Origin: Eunapius fragilis
Lineage: Eukaryota; Porifera; Demospongiae; Spongillida; Spongillidae
Length of the DNA: 64,000 nucleotides
Direction of reading: 5' to 3'
NCBI GenBank assembly: GCA_963681505.1
Contig: OY811987.1
Coordinates: forward strand, 4,756,978 to 4,820,977
The position numbers were made by a program, and so were the translations under genes. The notes beneath the pieces were generated by a model, which saw nothing but the letters and a program-made list of their open reading frames with translations, had not been told where the DNA came from and did not search any database. The first letter of the stretch is position 1. Each line of letters opens with the position of its first letter. Below, piece by piece: positions 36,580 to 48,539 of the stretch.

Positions 36580-37765
36580 GCTCTAGGCTGAGGCTGGGGT
36601 GGTGGTAAAACTGAGCATCAGCCATGATATGCATGGGTGGCATATTGGCGGCTGCTGCTCTGGAACTGGAGGCATGTTAAGGTCAACGGGCCCAACATCC
36701 TTTACATCTTGCTCCTGAGACATGATAGTTTCCTTTCTACCATCTGTGACATCATGATTTCTACTCCTAACATAGTCAATGTGGTAATGACTCTCTTTAC
36801 CATCTTCCAATTGAACTTGCACCAACGCAGGCCCCTGTACTGAACTAACAACTCCCGATATCCATTTACGGGACCCACTCCTATGGTTCAGGCAACACAC
36901 CCTTTCTCCCACCATAAAAGTACAGTGACTCACCTTCTGATCATGATCATCCTTTTGCCTTTCCTGTTGCTGCTGTACTTGATTCTTCAATGATGGAAAC
37001 ACAAAATCCAAATGAGACTTGGGGGTTTCCTTCCTATAATAACATGCAGCTTAGCTGGTATTGCCCCGTAGTTGAATGAGGGGTCAGCCCATACTGGAAT
37101 AGAAATTGAACCAGACAAGTTTCAACATCACCTGTCATTCATTTGAGAGCATTTTTTTGAGTCTGTACGGCGCGTTCAGCCAGTCCATCTGTAGCAGCAT
37201 GGTAGGGTGCACTTCTAACATGTCAGAAACCATTAGCCTTGGCAAAGAACTGGAACTCTGCACTTGTAAGTGCTGCACCATTGTCAGACACTAAAATCTC
37301 TGGTAGCCCGTGAGTAGCAAATGTGTGTCTGAGTACTCGCATTGCCTGCTGAGAGGAAGGTGAAGAGACAACAGCAGCCTCCATCCATTTCGAATGGGCA
37401 TCCACTATGACAAAACAGGTTTTTTTTCCTTGAAATGCCAGGATGCCCCTCATGCAGCAATTTGATTATGGTGCCATGTGGCTACCCCAAAGGACACATC
37501 CATTTTGAACACTGAGTTCATACCTCCACTGCATAAATGGCTTAAACTCCGGATCCAGTTGTGACTCCCATCCCTGCAGCACCATGCGTCTTACCATAGA
37601 CAACAATGGGTCTGTATTGGTCCACTTCCTGATAGCTGAGGTTGTCACTATAGAATTAGCATCTGACAGCCATCTGGAGCATGAGAATAGTGTCCCCTGG
37701 GATAGGAACCCCAAAGGAGCCTCTCCCACTGGTATAGTCTGCTAAGTGCATCACATTACCCTGGT
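36580..37765 (-). mobile_element. Ty3/Gypsy-type fossil fragment (pol 3' part)
   Basis: The minus strand carries, in order, a post-RNase H segment (RMVLQGWESQLDPEFKPFMQ, WRYELSVQNGCVLWGS), an integrase core (KKTCFVIVDAHSKWMEAAVV, THGLPEILVSDNGAALTS) and a C-terminal stretch (FMVGERVCCLNHRSGSRKW). This is the Ty3/Gypsy order. It is broken, with several interruptions, lacks the protease and reverse transcriptase, and has no LTR that I could find, so it is probably old. Its upstream edge abuts a LINE tail at 37860. Confidence 0.75.
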
Positions 37766-37859
37766 CCTTCCCAGCTCTGTATTCCATGTTGTATTTGTAT
37801 GCAATTAATGTCAATGCCCCAAGGGGCAGCGCTGTGTGCTGAGGCTATGCCTCAGATCC

Positions 37860-38275
37860 ATGGGCTGTATCATCTATTTAGAGGAACAAATAGTATACGT
37901 TCAGTATCTAACCCTTGTCTGTATGCTTTTCCTCTTTTGTTTCTTTCTCCAGTGAGCAGCACTAAGTTGCTCCAATTGTGGATGCATGGTGATAGGCTAG
38001 AAGATGAACCTGGGCTGACAACAGTAATGTCCATTGCTAAAGGTTGTCCACTAAACCAGTTGGGAATAAAAGTATCAGCTGAATGTATGGTTTCCCCAGA
38101 TGGGAAAGGGCTGCCTGAGAAGCCATGCAAAAATTTGTGTTGCGAATACCATGATTAGATTGCCATTCACTTTATGAACAGCTACATGGTGCCCGGACCT
38201 ACCTTTGTCATGATGGCAAAGTGGACACTTGGAGTCTTCACTAAAAACATCTGCCCCCAACCCCCATCTAGCTAC
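37860..38275 (-). mobile_element. LINE 3' relic with endonuclease domain (lineage C)
   Basis: Minus-strand pieces CPLCHHDKGRSGHHVAVH, then HSADTFIPNWFSGQPLAMDI, TVVSPGSSSS and KAYRQGLDTERILFVPL. The knuckle and the PNW...G.P.A.D...SP block match the endonuclease tail of the other LINE copies, but the sequence is a third lineage. It is broken by at least one frame change and lacks the RHN block. Confidence 0.6.
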
Positions 38276-38482
38276 AGCTCTCCATTCATGTGGTGAAAGT
38301 GTTAGACCAAATTATTTAATTGGGAACAACTGAAAGCAATGCAGAAGTATGTGGAGCAGACTGCTGTTAGTCTGGCTCTGTCAATTGGAAGTGGAACAGG
38401 GTTTTATAGTGCAAATTATCAATCGTGAATGCATGACAGCTTCTTCTGTGTTACTACAGCAGGAAAAAGAGTGCATAAACCA

Positions 38483-38572
38483 TCTGATTGGTCAACTGTT
38501 AGGTTGCAATCGTCAACAGCTTTTTTAGATCTGATTGGTCAACTGTTAGGTTGCAATCAAATTAAAAAATGA
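38483..38572. repeat. Short tandem duplication
   Basis: Two copies of ATCTGATTGGTCAACTGTTA plus GGTTGCAATC are 46 bases apart. Confidence 0.9.
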
Positions 38573-38579
38573 AACACAA

Positions 38580-39430
38580 GTTCTCAATGAAGTGTATGCC
38601 ACTTGATGGTCATCAAATTGTTCATATAAGCCTAATAGTCTTCTCCTCTAAAAAAAAAGTCTAAGTGTGCGTGGGTGGTTGCTAATCCAACTGGTCTCCA
38701 TGTACCTCAAAATCTGAGTTATCCTGTTTTTATATCTGTTCTGGAAAGAAATGATCAGTTTTGTTCAAAAAAATCACCTCAAACTTTTTCAAATTCATAT
38801 GCAAACCCAGTGATGGACCATGGTCAGATTGGACCATATAAGATTGGATTAATCAGCTTTATAATTTTTTATTACTAGTACATGTTGGTACATACTGAAA
38901 CTGTATATAAAAATTTACAACTTGTTGTGCTTGTATTGCGCTAGGAATAGGTTGCATAGTAACCATATGTTAGAATAGACGTATTTTATAATGATTGTAG
39001 TATTGATGTGTACATTGATATAAGGTAAAACAGCATTATGGTGGTAAAAAAGAATTAATTAGAATCTAACCAACCTTATTTAATTGTCTATAAGATTTTA
39101 TACAGCGTGAAAAACAGAGGTGAGGGAGCAAACTAGCTGGGTCATGTGGCAGATGATCGTAAATTTCGTCAAGTGCAACGGACTGATGACGAAGCTGAAT
39201 ATGTAATAAAAAATAACATTGACTTTTAGGGTCGTCATGTCAATTTATGGGCCCGGTAGACCTCATTGTCGCCTTGATTGATAGGTTCCAACTAGATTCT
39301 AAGTGATTTTCCAAGCCACTTGCTTTATTGGAGAGTATTCCAGGTTGAAAATACCCCTATCGGCCATTTTTGAGTGACACTTACCATGTTTTAATGAGGA
39401 CAAATTTAATACCCAACAGAAACATAGTAA
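38580..39430. other. Unassigned AT-rich spacer
   Basis: No family recognised; one short frame (38675-38878) has no visible motif. Confidence 0.45.
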
Positions 39431-39439
39431 AGACAGTGT

Positions 39440-42400
39440 CAAATGGTACTGCAGGTAGATTTAACTACAATTCCACACAAATGTTCTAAAGTGAGTAAAA
39501 TTAATGCAGTTGTACGGGAGGACAAACAAACTACGAAATTGCGAATCGTGTATACGACGCCTCGGCGAGAAGTGATGGAAGTGATGGACCTGCTCTCAAT
39601 GACTGCCTGTATTCTGGACCCACATTTGACCAAAACATTTAGGATATCTTACTTCGATTTCGCCTCTACCGTGTAGCAGTGACTGCCGATGTAGAAAAGG
39701 CCTTCTTAATGGTATCAGTTGCCGAGAAAGACCGTGATGTCTTGCGTTTCCTGTGGGTGGATAACATTAGCAGTCTTCTACCGAAACCGGTCACTCTGAG
39801 ATTTGCTCGCGTGATCTTTGGTGTGTCTTCTAGCCCATTTCTTCTCAATGCCACATTGCAGCATCACGTTAAACGCTATAGAAGCAGTGATCCATCATTT
39901 GTCGTTATGTTCATTCACTCGATCTACGTTGATGATCTGACCTCCAGAGCAGACACTGAAGAGGAAGCTCTACGTTTGGCAATGAAGGCAAGAGAGCGAT
40001 TGGGGGAGGCCGGCTTCAATCTCAGAAAATTTGTGACTAACGTTCCAGCACTGCAAAAATGTTTGTCATCCTTGGAATCACAGCATCACAGATTGAGACT
40101 CACTGAGAATCCTGTCACTTGCGATGATCAGTCGTATACACTCTTGGAGACAGGTTTGAGGCTCCAGAATTTGTGAAGGTGCTTGGAGTCAAGTGGAAAC
40201 CATGGATGATCAACTTGTGTGTGATCTTAGCTCTCTCGTTCAGGGCGCCGTTTCTATGAAGCCTACAAAGAGGAGCATTATTGGCTTGTCTGCTAGATTT
40301 TATGATCCTTTGGGCTTTCTTTCTCCTGTTACATTTCAGTTCAAGATGCTTTTTCAGGATGTTTGCGCAGCAAGGCTTAACTGGGACGAGCTACTGTCAG
40401 GAGCGTTGATAACCAAATGGAATTCTCTGCTATTGTGTTTGGAGCAGTCTCAAACACTCTGTATTCCTTGATGCTACTTCAGTAGTTTTGCTGAAACTAC
40501 TTCTTGTGCCTGTACCCTGATCGGGCTTTGTGACACTTCACAGAAGACTTATGCTGCTGTGGTATTCCTGAGGATGAGGACAGCAGATGAATGTGTCACA
40601 CGCTTTGTAGCATCAAAGACGAGAGTTGCGCCCCTGCATGGTCAGACTATTCCTTGATTGGAACTGTTGTCCGCACTCCTGTTAGCACGGTCTTCTAACC
40701 AGCATCACTCAAGCGTTAGAACGTGAATGAAGGTTGGGCAACCAGTTTGTTACATAGACTCTAGAATCGCATTATATTGGATTCGTGGATGTGACAAGGA
40801 GTGGAAACAAATCGTCCAAAACCGTGTGAACGAGATATGGACCTTGGTGTCGAGTGATTGTTGGTATCACTGTCCTGGTGAACATAATCCAGTGGACATA
40901 CCATAAAGAGGAGTTGATTTGTCACAACTTGTTGACAGTTCATTGTGGATGACCGGACCTACTTGGATCAGTGATCCTGACTTTGAGCCACAGTGTCCTG
41001 ACCTACATATACGGTTCCAAATGAATGCCTCATTGAAACGAAGGTGAAGAATCATTCTACAGCTCCGTCTTCTTACTTACGATACCTGTCAAGGTGAAGC
41101 CATGCTTAACTGCGAACAATTTAGCACTCTAGGTCAACGTTTAAGGGTGAGGCTCACGTCATGAAGTTTATCTCAATCTTGAAGTCAAGGGTCAAGAGTT
41201 GTTTGCTAACGGCGAAAGATGTTGGACGTGCTGAGATTTATCGAGTCAAGGAATCACAGAAGATGCTTACTCAGAGTGAACAATTTAGTCTTTGGCAGCA
41301 GCAGCTTGGACTCTACTGTGGTGTGGATGGAGTATGGAAGTGTAAAGGACGGTTAGGAAATGCGGATCTACCAGAGCTTATGAAACATCCTATGTTTCTT
41401 GACAAGAAACATCACTTTACCCGCTTGGTCGTGAGGGAGTGCCATACAAGAGTAATGCATGGTGGAGTGAAGGAGACCCTCACACAGATGCGTTCCAAGT
41501 ATTGGATTGTCAGAGGGAGACAGTTCGTAAGAATGCTGTTAAATGAGTGCAAGCTATGTAACGTTACAATTCCCGACCACTCAGTGGACCACCATCACCA
41601 CCATTACCTGGATACAGGGTACAAGTTTCACCACCATTTAGTGCAACTGGTGTGGACTACGCAGATCCTCTTTACTTGAAGGGAGGTGAAAAGGTGTGGA
41701 TCAGCTTATTCACGTGCTGTGCTGTTCGTGCTGTCCACTTAGAGCTAGTTCCAGATATGACTGCAATGTCCTTCGATCGTTGCTTGAAGCGTTTCTCAGC
41801 CCGGCGAGGTGTCCCTCAGATCATTTGCTCTGACAACAGCAAGACGTTCCGATCTGTGAACAGGATTATCTACTCCATACTGGACAGTCCAGAAACACAA
41901 CAACACTTCAGGGATGTACGCATACAATGGAAGTTCTTATTGGAGAAGGCACCCTGATGGGGAGGCTTCTACGCGCGGTTAATTCAATCAATGAAGAGGT
42001 GTTTAAAGAAGACCATTGGCAAGGCGAGAATGACGTATGATGAATTACATACTGTGTTAGTGGAGGTAGAAGCCATACTCAACTCCCGTCCACTCTTATT
42101 TGTCTTCAGAGGATATGGAAGAACCCCTCACACCCACTCATCTGTTGATAGGTCGCCGTCTGTGTATACTTTACCCGATCCTGTGACTTGTTCAAGTGAT
42201 CTAGAGTTTGAAGAGACTGATGCTGTGGGGGAATCTGAATCGTCGAATACGACATCTGAACCTGGTTGTGGAGCACTTCTGGAAGCGATGGAGGTTGGAA
42301 TACTTAGTGAGACTCAGAGATAGCCATGCTTATTCTCCGAAGTCACGAAGTCCACGTAACATTCTTTCACCTGGAGATGTTGTTCTAGTGCAAGATTCAG

Positions 42401-42990
42401 ACCAACCCAGGATGCAGTGGCGACTAGGGAGAGTTGAAGGGTTGTTGGAAGGATCTGATGGGGCAGTGAGGGGAGCTTCCCTTCGTGTGCAGTCTGGTAA
42501 GAGGACCCCACTGATTAATCGTCCCATTAGTCATCTCGACCCAATGGAGGCAAGCCTCAAGACCGATACAGCCCCAACTCGTGGTGCTACTGATCAAACT
42601 CCAGAAGGTTATGATGATGAACCTGAACTGGTGCGAGATACTCCTGTTGATGATGCAGGCAGGACTAGACAACACCCACAACGACTTGCAGCTCAGATCG
42701 CACGTTACAGATTGGAAGAATTAGCTAGGGACTCTTGTTGACTTGCTGTGAGCAAGTCAAGGGGGAGTGTCAAACACTGCATTAATTATAACTGATTTCT
42801 TTAATAATTGTATGCACACGTGATAAAATTAGAGAATTTGAGAACAGTGAGCATGTGTGAGATAGCAAGAGAATCGCGTTACATCGTGTACCAGCCGCAA
42901 TATTGTACAGTCCGTGAGCCTAATAACGAGAGCTGGTGAAAACCGTCCTCTTTTGTATAGTGGAATCCTCTTTCGTATGGCGGACATTTA
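39440..42990 (+). mobile_element. BEL/Pao-type LTR retrotransposon fossil
   Basis: Plus-strand parts in BEL/Pao order: reverse transcriptase (TADVEKAFLMVSVAEKDRDV, FGVSSSPFLLNATLQHHV, the YVDD box in HSIYVDDLTS), a connection/RNase H region (FYDPLGFLSPVTFQFKML), an integrase zinc region (RECHTRVMHGGVKETLTQMR), an integrase core (GVPQIICSDNSKTF) and a C-terminal segment (LSPGDVVLVQDSDQPRMQW). A purine-rich AAGGGGGAG precedes TGTCAAACACTG at 42768, a likely start of the 3' LTR. No 5' LTR, gag or protease is seen. It is broken in many places and looks old. Confidence 0.8.
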
Positions 42991-43440
42991 CCAGTCACAA
43001 ACTTTACGCGTGATTTTGTATTCGGGTTGTGAATATCATTAAAAAAACGCGACCCGCGTATAACTCGCGTACCGAGAAACGGATAGTGTTGCTCTTTGTT
43101 GCTATCGATCCAGAAGGCAATGGCGGTCATTTTAGTGTTTTACTCCAGTCTTCAAACTGTTTGCTTTAAGAGAACAAAAAAGTTTTACCTCGTCCCCAGG
43201 CCAAATCTTCTCCGTCGTCATCGTCGTCGTCGTCGTCTTCTAATTCTCGGGTGAGTATAACTCTGGATAGGAACGGTTTTAAAGAGCGCAAGTTATACCA
43301 ATCGCTTTAGAACCTCCTGGAAGGACATCTTCAAGTATCAGATGTATTAATAAAGCATTAAACTGATATACGTAATCATTATGTAATGCCTAGTGTTGAA
43401 TTGAAGCGTTCCCATGGCGAAATTTACGTATATTTAGAAT
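42985..43440 (+). repeat. Interspersed repeat X, copy 1
   Basis: Shares blocks in order with the reverse complement of 55541-55960: GCTATCGA, GTTTGCT, a (TCG)n run (43214-43238), GGTTTTAAAGAG, TAATAAAGCAT, ACGTAATCA and GAAGCGTTC. Identity is roughly 70-75 percent by eye. It starts where the BEL/Pao 3' LTR should end. Non-coding; class unknown. Confidence 0.6.
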
Positions 43441-43554
43441 TGTACAAACAAAAGAGGAGAGCAGACGACGAGTTAGCATTCTCCCGCGTTCCTTACAGTG
43501 ATCCCAAACAAAAGCGGGCGCCTGCTCGTGACGGTAATTAGAGCGGGGGGGGGA

Positions 43555-43580
43555 GGGGGGGGGGGGGGGGGGGGGGGGGG
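43555..43580. repeat. G homopolymer run
   Basis: A run of about 24 G, after further G-rich sequence, in the spacer between the mini-ORF remnant and the palindromic arm. Confidence 0.95.
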
Positions 43581-43649
43581 CAACTTGCCAGTAATAATCA
43601 ATAAAAATGATAATGAATGAATTGAGGAAAAAATTGAGGAAACAAGTAA

Positions 43650-43940
43650 AGAAAAACATTCTCTAACGAGAAAGTTGGTGGGATATAGGAATTGGAGGTA
43701 AAGATTGTGTAAAAAAGGGAACAAGGTTTTGGGAAAAGATAAATGATACTAAAAATCCTATATATAGCACGTGTAAATGTAACAGAACCAAATGAAGTGC
43801 TAAATATATATGATTTTAGTATCATTTATCTTTTCCCAAAACCTTGTTCCCTTCCTTTTTACACCACCTTTGCCTCCAATTCCAATATCCCACCAACTTT
43901 CTCGTTAGAGAATGTTTTTCTTTATTTGTTTTAAATAGAA
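43650..43940. mobile_element. Palindromic MITE, family P, copy 2
   Basis: Left arm AACAAGTAAAGAAAAACATT, CTCTAACGAGAAAGTTGGTG, GGATATAGGAATTGGAGG; the right arm mirrors it, ending CTCGTTAGAGAATGTTTTTC. The loop near 43785 contains CGTGTAAATGTAACAGAACC, shared in opposite sense with copy 3. Confidence 0.88.
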
Positions 43941-44397
43941 AAACCACCCAAAAACCACATCCTAACAGTATTTGCCTATGCACAGAAGTATCAACCCATG
44001 TGGCACCATTTTTTAACTTCACACATTTACCCAATCTGATCTGTAAGTACTTCTCCATCACACTTTGCCAAACGGTTAAAAAACACTTAGCATTTCGTCT
44101 TGAAGACATCTCATAAGAAGAAAGCTCGGTCATGGCAGCGATGTCATCGGAACTTCCATTCTTTCTGTTGTCACACGCCAACCTCAAAAGAAAGAATTAC
44201 AAACGTGCAGCATCATGTGCCCGTTAAAATTTCAATAATAATATTGATCCTTTTAGGTTCACAGGCTTGTGACAAGCAGAACTACACACTTGCTAGGATT
44301 TCAAAAAAACGGCGTTGTGACACGGCAATTCAAGTTGATCATTACCGGAATGAAAAAGAAGTTACGCAAAGGCCTACTGGTAAGTCGGCGTACATGT

Positions 44398-44540
44398 ATA
44401 GTCTCGCTAGCCAGAAGTGCATTGAACTTCAACTGGGCTAGGAACGAGGGACGTACTTTTGTATTACGTACGTTTGGAAGTCCAAACGTTCCCTTATTCC
44501 TATAGCCCAGTTGAAGTTGGCTGCTAGCGATACTAGTACA
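44398..44540. mobile_element. Small palindromic MITE
   Basis: Left arm AGTCTCGCTAGCC...AACTTCAACTGGGCTA and right arm TAGCCCAGTTGAAGTT...GCTAGCGATACT are complementary, with a 13-base indel. The GTACGT-rich loop is at 44460-44475. The overlapping long minus frame (44301-44822) is explained by this structure in part. Confidence 0.7.
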
Positions 44541-44904
44541 TGTAGCCCGATCTTCACGTTTTGGTGGAAGGTAGGGTATCAAGCTATACGTATACCATGA
44601 TTTGTATCCATCTGCTAGTACTAGCACAGGCCTTCGTGAAATTGTATTTTGAATCAAACGAGATCTGTGGTATAGAAATACATGTACACGTAAACGTCCG
44701 TCAACAAATCGTATATAATAGTTGCCAGCTTGAACATATGCAAATGCACAGATAATGAAGGTCTCCATGGATTTTGTAGAACTATAAACACAAATAGCTG
44801 AGAAGTCTGGCATTGCGTGCAAAACGTAGTATACTAGTTGTCCGGCATCCTGTAAGCTTTATATCTATATCTATAAAAATTCAACATCGATGTACTTTAT
44901 TGCA

Positions 44905-45150
44905 ATCCAGCAACCTCATCAACCTCACTGACAATTTGTATAAGCACGAGTTCACTTCGACCATATGACAAACTACATTGACAATCTTACAACCTTCCAC
45001 AACCATATGACAAGCTTGTTGATGATCTTACAACCAACTGCAACCTATCTGCAACCTTCCACAACCATTAAACAAACATGTTTATCTTACAAGGTTGTAA
45101 ACAAGGTTGCCACAACCGTGTGACAGGCTTGTCACAAGCTGGTCATTTTT
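44905..45150. repeat. Degenerate tandem repeat
   Basis: Recurring ATCTTACAACC, CCTTCCACAACCAT and ATGACAAGCTTGT blocks with a period near 45-60 bp, heavily diverged. Confidence 0.55.
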
Positions 45151-45189
45151 AGTTGAATGCCCACATACTTGTTCCCAGGAAGAGGACAT

Positions 45190-45722
45190 CTACATGATGA
45201 TCCATTTATCACACAGGTCTGGTCTACAGCCATCTTTGTTACCCTGTTAAGAGGAAAGGGATGGTGACATGAGATGTGATCACCACAGGTGGTAAGGCCT
45301 TACACCACACCACTCAGCACAGCCAGGAGCTCAGGGGTGTATTGGGCTATTGATTGTACCAAGTTGATCCTCTGGGAGTCCTGATATGACCTGCCATTAT
45401 AAGAACACTAGAGAAATAGAATGAGTCCTCTGTTGCTGTTGCCATTGGGGACAAGGGCATCACTGTCATTGGCCTGTTTGACATAGATAGAGGTCTGGGG
45501 ACTATACCTGATGACAAAAAAGTAACACCGTACAAAAAGTGAACACAACTGTTAGCTCCACCCCCACTTCCTCTTCCTTCTCCCACCCCTCCCCCAATGA
45601 TGCAGGTACTGGGCGCATGTGTGATGTGTGTGTGGTGTGTGTGCATGTGTGTGTGAGGTGTGTGTGAGGTGTGTGTGTGTGAGATGTGTAGTGTGTGCAT
45701 GTTGTGTGTGGTGTGTGTGTGC

Positions 45723-45757
<35 letters not shown>

Positions 45758-45860
45758 TTGATGTGTTGATGTGTTATCATAGGTGTAGAATAAAGGAGGC
45801 TCAGGCCCGCCCCCGCCCCCCCCCCCCCCGGCAATTACTGAGAGGAGTTCAGCACCACTC

Positions 45861-45893
<33 letters not shown>

Positions 45894-46629
45894 CCCCCAG
45901 TGTACTTATTTACATTATTAAATTAATGGTAATGGAATGGTGGTAAGGGAACTCACCCTGTATAGTCAATGAAGGTTCCATACATAAGCTCCACACACTC
46001 TCCTCCAGTATAGTACCGCCCAGGTAAACTAAAGATCACACCCTCCGTGGGGTGAAGGGATGTCATAATGATGCCAACAGCCTTACACCATCATGGGAAG
46101 GTGCATTCATGTGGATGTTAGCATTCACCACGAGGATAGGTCTGAGAGGACCAGAGGATGTTATGTTGGTAGGAAGGAGGAGGGAGGAGCAGGGAAAGCA
46201 TGTAGGCAACCAGTCAGGTCCAAGTCACATGATCCCTCCATGGCAACCTTTGGTGATGTAAAAAGGTGAACAGTCTTCATGCCTGTGTACATATGAAAAT
46301 GAACTATTGACTCACCTAGCTCTTGATGAGATCACACCCATCATATGATTTCCATGGAGACCCACACATCCAAGTCACACTCCATGGCAACCTTCAGCCT
46401 TCAGGGATGCCTGTGTGCATGCGAAAAGGCAAATACATGGTGCATGGTAGAAATAATAAAATTAGTAGAACCTTTATGGCACTCAAAGGCAGCTGCATAC
46501 ATAGTACAGTAAAAATTATTTTTATTAAATGGCCGGTTTCCTTTTGTCTTTCCACTCACCTTATGCAAAGGTGGTGTGATGCGTTCTGTGAGACATCCAA
46601 ATACACGTGTTGTATCAACTGGCCATACT
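45190..46629 (-). CDS. Unrecognised host-like gene, at least three exons
   Basis: Minus-strand exons are supported by splice signals and phase. 46560-46629 (acceptor TTTAACAG, donor GTGAGT). About 45957-46081 encodes AVGIIMTSLHPTEGVIFSLP and GRYYTGGECVELMYGTFIDY with a GTGAGT donor. 45408-45507 encodes YSPQTSIYVKQANDSDALVP then a stop. Further coding-like sequence follows (RINLVQSIAQYTPELLAVLS, then GNKDGCRPDLCDKW at 45190-45240). Amino-acid composition and splice sites look like a real gene, but whether these belong to one transcript is unclear. I do not recognise the family. Confidence 0.4.
45612..45765. repeat. GT-rich microsatellite
   Basis: GTGTGTGAGGTGT and pure GT blocks, plus C-runs of 12 and about 30 bases at 45825 and 45862-45891 beyond it. 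Confidence 0.92.
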
Positions 46630-46639
46630 GTTAAAATGG

Positions 46640-47057
46640 AGCAGTATCTAAATTGTCAAATAATTATCTAGTATTAGCTGGTCATTATGGACATGGCTTT
46701 TTGACAGCATTGCCATGACAATGATTTTTAACCCCACAACAATTACTGTACAAGAGTCACTACAAAACGTGTCCAAACTCTGTCACTAGTAGCCTACCCT
46801 TAATGCAGGTGGGCAGCATTGAGTTGATTTCATCCAGCATACTTCATGTTTGTCTTCAGGCTATCAGGGTCTGCATGTGATAAATAGAGGTGTGTAGCTG
46901 CATAACAGCATGAACACTTTTAGCATACATTGCAACAGGTAAAACATGTTTGAGGCCTACCTACATACCCTGTTTCTATGAGCTACATGTGATAATATCA
47001 TAAAAATACTTGTGTCTGACAATAGGTATGTCATTTTACTAGGATGAGGTCTAAATA
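46640..47057. other. No recognised feature up to the assembly gap
   Basis: Unique-looking sequence; it could hold upstream exons of the 45-kb minus gene, but none was confirmed. Confidence 0.4.
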
Positions 47058-47257
47058 NNNNNNNNNNNNNNNNNNNNNNNNNNNNNNNNNNNNNNNNNNN
47101 NNNNNNNNNNNNNNNNNNNNNNNNNNNNNNNNNNNNNNNNNNNNNNNNNNNNNNNNNNNNNNNNNNNNNNNNNNNNNNNNNNNNNNNNNNNNNNNNNNNN
47201 NNNNNNNNNNNNNNNNNNNNNNNNNNNNNNNNNNNNNNNNNNNNNNNNNNNNNNNNN
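47058..47257. other. Assembly gap (200 N)
   Basis: Exactly 200 N, a likely placeholder length. The right edge is a C-run (CCCAAGCCCCCCCCCC), the kind of sequence that stops assembly. Confidence 0.99.
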
Positions 47258-47624
47258 CCCAAGCCCCCCCCCCTTACTACGGCCTTGATGTTAAAATTTA
47301 AAATTTAAAATTTAAATTTGCAATGGTCTTGCAGCAAGGTGCATTCAACCTTGATGGGTACTAATAATAGAGCACGAATCAAAATAACAGCGGAAAGAAT
47401 CGCTCTATATTACGACCGTGGGTTAGCATTTTGGAATACATTTACCTTACGTATAAATACCAAGCCTACTACGTATCTCGCAATTTACAGAACTAAAATC
47501 TACTACTAACCAATGAATAAGCAATAAGAATAAGCTGTTTAGCAATTTCACGAAGTGCACTCGTAGAAATGTATATCTAACGTAAGACATGTCATACGCT
47601 AATTATATTCATGTTCAGGTTCGA

Positions 47625-47665
47625 GGGGGGGGGTCCAGACACCCTGGACCCCCCCCCTGGATCCG
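47625..47665 (-). mobile_element. hAT-like MITE end
   Basis: CTGGATCCGCCACTG is the complement of a CAGTGGCGGATCCAG terminus, and a GGGGGGGTCCAG inverted pair sits inside. The other end is not seen. Confidence 0.6.
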
Positions 47666-47667
47666 CC

Positions 47668-47922
47668 ACTGATATAGGAATTGGAGGCAATGGTGGTGTA
47701 AAGAGGAAGAGAACAAGGCTTTAGGAAAAGAAATATGAGACAAAATCCCCATGTTTAGCACTTCTTTTGGTTCTGTTACATTTACTATAGGATTTTTGTC
47801 TCATTTTTCTTTTCCCAACCCTTGTTCTCTTCCTTCTTACACCACCATTGCCTCCAATTCCTATATCCCACCAACTTTCTCGTTAGAGAATGTTTTTCTT
47901 TACTTGTGTATTTAGAATTGTG
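47668..47922. mobile_element. Palindromic MITE, family P, copy 3
   Basis: GATATAGGAATTGGAGGCAA...GGTGGTGTAAAGAGGAAGAG on the left, mirrored by CTCTTCCTTCTTACACCACC...CTATATCCCACCAACTTTCT on the right. The left outer 50 bases present in the other copies are missing where it meets the hAT-like end. Confidence 0.85.
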
Positions 47923-47994
47923 CATCACAGGGAGGATTTCATTTGATCACAGTTTTGTTCACTACTTTTGGCTAGAGAAGTTGTTCTTGTCAAA

Positions 47995-48275
47995 ATGCCT
48001 TCAGGTCAACAAAAGAGGAGAGCTAAACGACGAGAGGACGCCTCCAAAACCGAGACGACGAGTTAGAGTTCCTCCCACCCTCCCACCCCCTCTCCCCCCC
48101 CCCCCCCCCCCCCCCCCCCGCGTTCGGTACAATGCTGCTTCTGCTCGTGACAGATGCTGTACCGAATTAGGACAAAAGCAGCAGATCTGAGCTTCAATAT
48201 TAGCAGAATTCTGATGCGAGCTTCTAAAAGGCGGCCTGCGATACATTATATCATACAAGATCAAGATTAATAAAT
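47995..48275 (+). other. Mini-ORF copy (MPSGQQKRRAKRRED) and C-rich spacer
   Basis: The AAAATGCCTTCAGGTCAACA start and the following basic frame match 34300. The frame closes after about 23 codons. A run of C-rich sequence and a GTACCGAATTAGGACAAAAG segment follow before the family P arm. Confidence 0.45.
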
Positions 48276-48376
48276 GAAGGAACAAGATATAAAAAAATTC
48301 TCTCTGAGAAATTTGGTGGTGTATATTAGAAGGCAATATTAATGGCGGTATAAAATGGAAGGGAACAAAATGAAAC
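48275..48376. mobile_element. Family P MITE, single arm
   Basis: GAACAAGATATAAAAAAATT, CTCTCTGAGAAATTTGGTGG and GGAAGGGAACAAAATG match the left arm only; the right arm is absent. Confidence 0.6.
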
Positions 48377-48539
48377 TTCCACCAGTTCATAACGCCGCAC
48401 TATTCTTCGAATACGGGAACGCTTCAATATAGCACTCTGTATTACGTAATGATTAACCTCAATCTTAATTCTCTTGGTCACCATGCGGTGACCTGCAGAC
48501 GTTGAATACCTCACCTGAGTGTGAGTTTGGAAAGAGGTC

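Noticed and set aside
44301-44822. 173-codon minus frame as a possible transposase
   Set aside because: It runs through a small palindromic MITE and shows no clear catalytic motif.
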